Source: Girardinichthys multiradiatus
Lineage: Eukaryota; Chordata; Actinopteri; Cyprinodontiformes; Goodeidae
Direction: 5' to 3'
Length of the DNA stretch: 64,000 bases
Assembly: GCF_021462225.1 (NCBI RefSeq)
Contig: NC_061801.1
Coordinates: 11,218,125 to 11,282,124, forward strand
Position numbers and translations under genes: made by a program. The notes beneath the pieces are model-generated. The model worked only from the letters and a program-made list of their open reading frames with translations, made no database searches and was not told the DNA's origin. Of this stretch, positions 62,870 to 64,000 are shown piece by piece. The stretch's first letter is position 1. Every line of letters begins with the position of its first letter.

Positions 62870-63664
62870 TTGTTCTATAGGAAGGTATATCTCTATTCTA
62901 GTCCTGAGTCACTAGTAGGTTTTCTACCATCTTCTGCTAAACTCTCACTAGCATTTTTGTCCCTGCTGAACTAAAGGATCCGCACATATATTGTTGCCAC
63001 CACCATGTTTTACCATGAGGATGGTGTTTGTGGAGGGAAGTGCAGTGTTTAGCACTTTACTGATTCAACCCCAATTTAAGTGATGTGTAAAACATAAATA
63101 AAAACAGAATACAATAATTTGCAAATCCTGTCCAACATATATGCAATTGAATAAACTACAAAGACACGATATTTAATGTTCAAACTGATAAACTTAATTG
63201 TTTTTTTGCAAATATTCACTCATTTTGAATTTTATGCTTGCAACACAAAAAGTCTGGGACAGGAGGAACAAAAGACTGGGAAAGTTGAGAAATGCTCCAA
63301 AAACACCCATTTAGAACATATCACAGGTGAACAGGTCAATTGGAAACAGGTGAGGGTCATGATTGGGTATGAAAGGAGCATCCCCGAAAGATCCAGTTGT
63401 TTACAAGCAAGGACGGGGTGAGGTTCACCACTGCAAACAACTGCCTGAGCTTATAGTCCAACAGTTTAAGACCAATGTTTCTCAATGTACAATTGTAAGG
63501 AGTCTAGTAATTTCATCATCTACAGTCTATCATCATAAGATTCAGAGAATCTCTGCACGCAAGCAGCAAGGCCAACAAACAACATTAAATCACCATGACC
63601 TTTGACCCCTCAGTTGGGGTCAAAAGCAATTTCCTTTTCTACATCCTTCTGCAAGGCACTGTAT
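62870..63664 (-). mobile_element. Family Z-type Tc1 relic, interrupted
   Basis: The text 'cttt' near 62930 to 'gccaccaccatgttttacca' (62997-63016), 'ggatggtgtttgtggag' and 'agtgcagtgttta' is the reverse complement of the catalytic-domain region of family Z. After another Tc1 relic, the piece at 63615-63663 ends 'ctgcaaggcactgta', the family Z terminal repeat with TA. The two pieces could be parts of one element split by the insertion. Confidence 0.5.
63066..63602 (+). mobile_element. Tc1/mariner-like relic, 5' half
   Basis: The 5' terminal part (caaccccaatttaag, then aaaacataaataaaaacaga) and leader match a common fish Tc1/mariner family. The transposase N terminus is partly readable (LIVQQFKTNVSQCTIVRSL, then ISSSTV and RISARKQQGQQTTLN), a helix-turn-helix segment. 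It stops at about 63602, before the catalytic domain. Confidence 0.85.
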
Positions 63665-64000
63665 GACACCTCGAAACTGCCCATTTCTTACCAGATGTGA
63701 CTTTGAGCAGAAGTTATCACCGCCTCTGGCAGTGAGCTGAGTGACGCTGGGGAGGAAAATAACTGAGTCAACATCCTGTATGGATATGAATAACAGACAG
63801 CAATTGGGAGCTAAATAGCAGGGCACCGTGCAGGGGAAGATGAGCGATACCTCACAGATATCAGGCCTAATCTGTATTTATGATGCTGCGGAAAATCACG
63901 GCATTATTTCACCTTCCAAAGCTTGGCGCACGTCTCAAGCTGGAGGGGAAACTGTCCTACTTGCAGAAATCCGAGGTCAGTGCAGAAAATATTTCATGGG
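63665..64000. other. Non-repetitive DNA at the window edge
   Basis: No gene is recognised. Composition is less AT-rich than most of the window. Confidence 0.4.

Overview
This window looks like a gene-poor, transposon-rich stretch of a ray-finned (teleost) fish nuclear genome. The evidence is the repeat content: several Tc1/mariner families, a Rex3 (RTE-type) LINE, L2/Rex1-like LINEs, tRNA-derived SINEs, hAT-like ends, an endogenous retrovirus and long TG, TA and GATA microsatellites in AT-rich DNA. I found no host protein-coding gene I can support. The only intact long coding sequence that I recognise is a Tc1-type transposase. I cannot name the species.

Layout. 1-4.8 kb: anonymous DNA, a SINE-type 3' end and a striking G/T-skewed GC island (3225-4270). 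4.8-7.7 kb: a dead DD36E Tc1-like element (family A) carrying a complete, apparently intact DD34E Tc1-like element (family B) near its 3' end. 8.7-16 kb: reverse-oriented Tc1 relics, an inverted pair of tRNA-derived SINEs and a Sleeping Beauty-like relic. 16.8-22.75 kb: a pile-up of two Tc1 relics (one interrupted by a hAT end, the other by a 5'-truncated L2 LINE), then a full-length but inactivated Rex3 flanked by a 10-bp target duplication. 22.8-30.8 kb: mostly anonymous DNA. 30.8-40.3 kb: an old hAT-like element split by a young endogenous retrovirus on the minus strand (31181-38916) whose two 418-bp LTRs differ at one base. 40.4-47.9 kb: more Tc1 relics and a promoter-like CpG-richer segment (43.26-43.72 kb). 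47.9-51.2 kb: a nearly full-length L2/Rex1-like LINE. 52.07-52.31 kb: a (TG)n tract. 55.4-56.7 kb: a second family A copy, which serves as the unoccupied paralogous site for the family B insertion. 58.6-64 kb: a SINE and three further Tc1 relics.

How the parts fit together. The window is best read as layered insertion history rather than as an operon or pathway. At least five nestings can be ordered: B into A, L2 into Tc1 family Y, a hAT end into Tc1 family X, the retrovirus into a hAT-like element, and one Tc1 relic into another near 63 kb. The most notable features are the retrovirus with near-identical LTRs but almost no recognisable gag/pol, which suggests copying in trans; the intact family B transposase; and the family A copy at 55.4 kb, whose only obvious lesion is one extra base in a homopolymer. 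Family assignments of non-coding transposon sequence rest on remembered consensus patterns, not on a database search.
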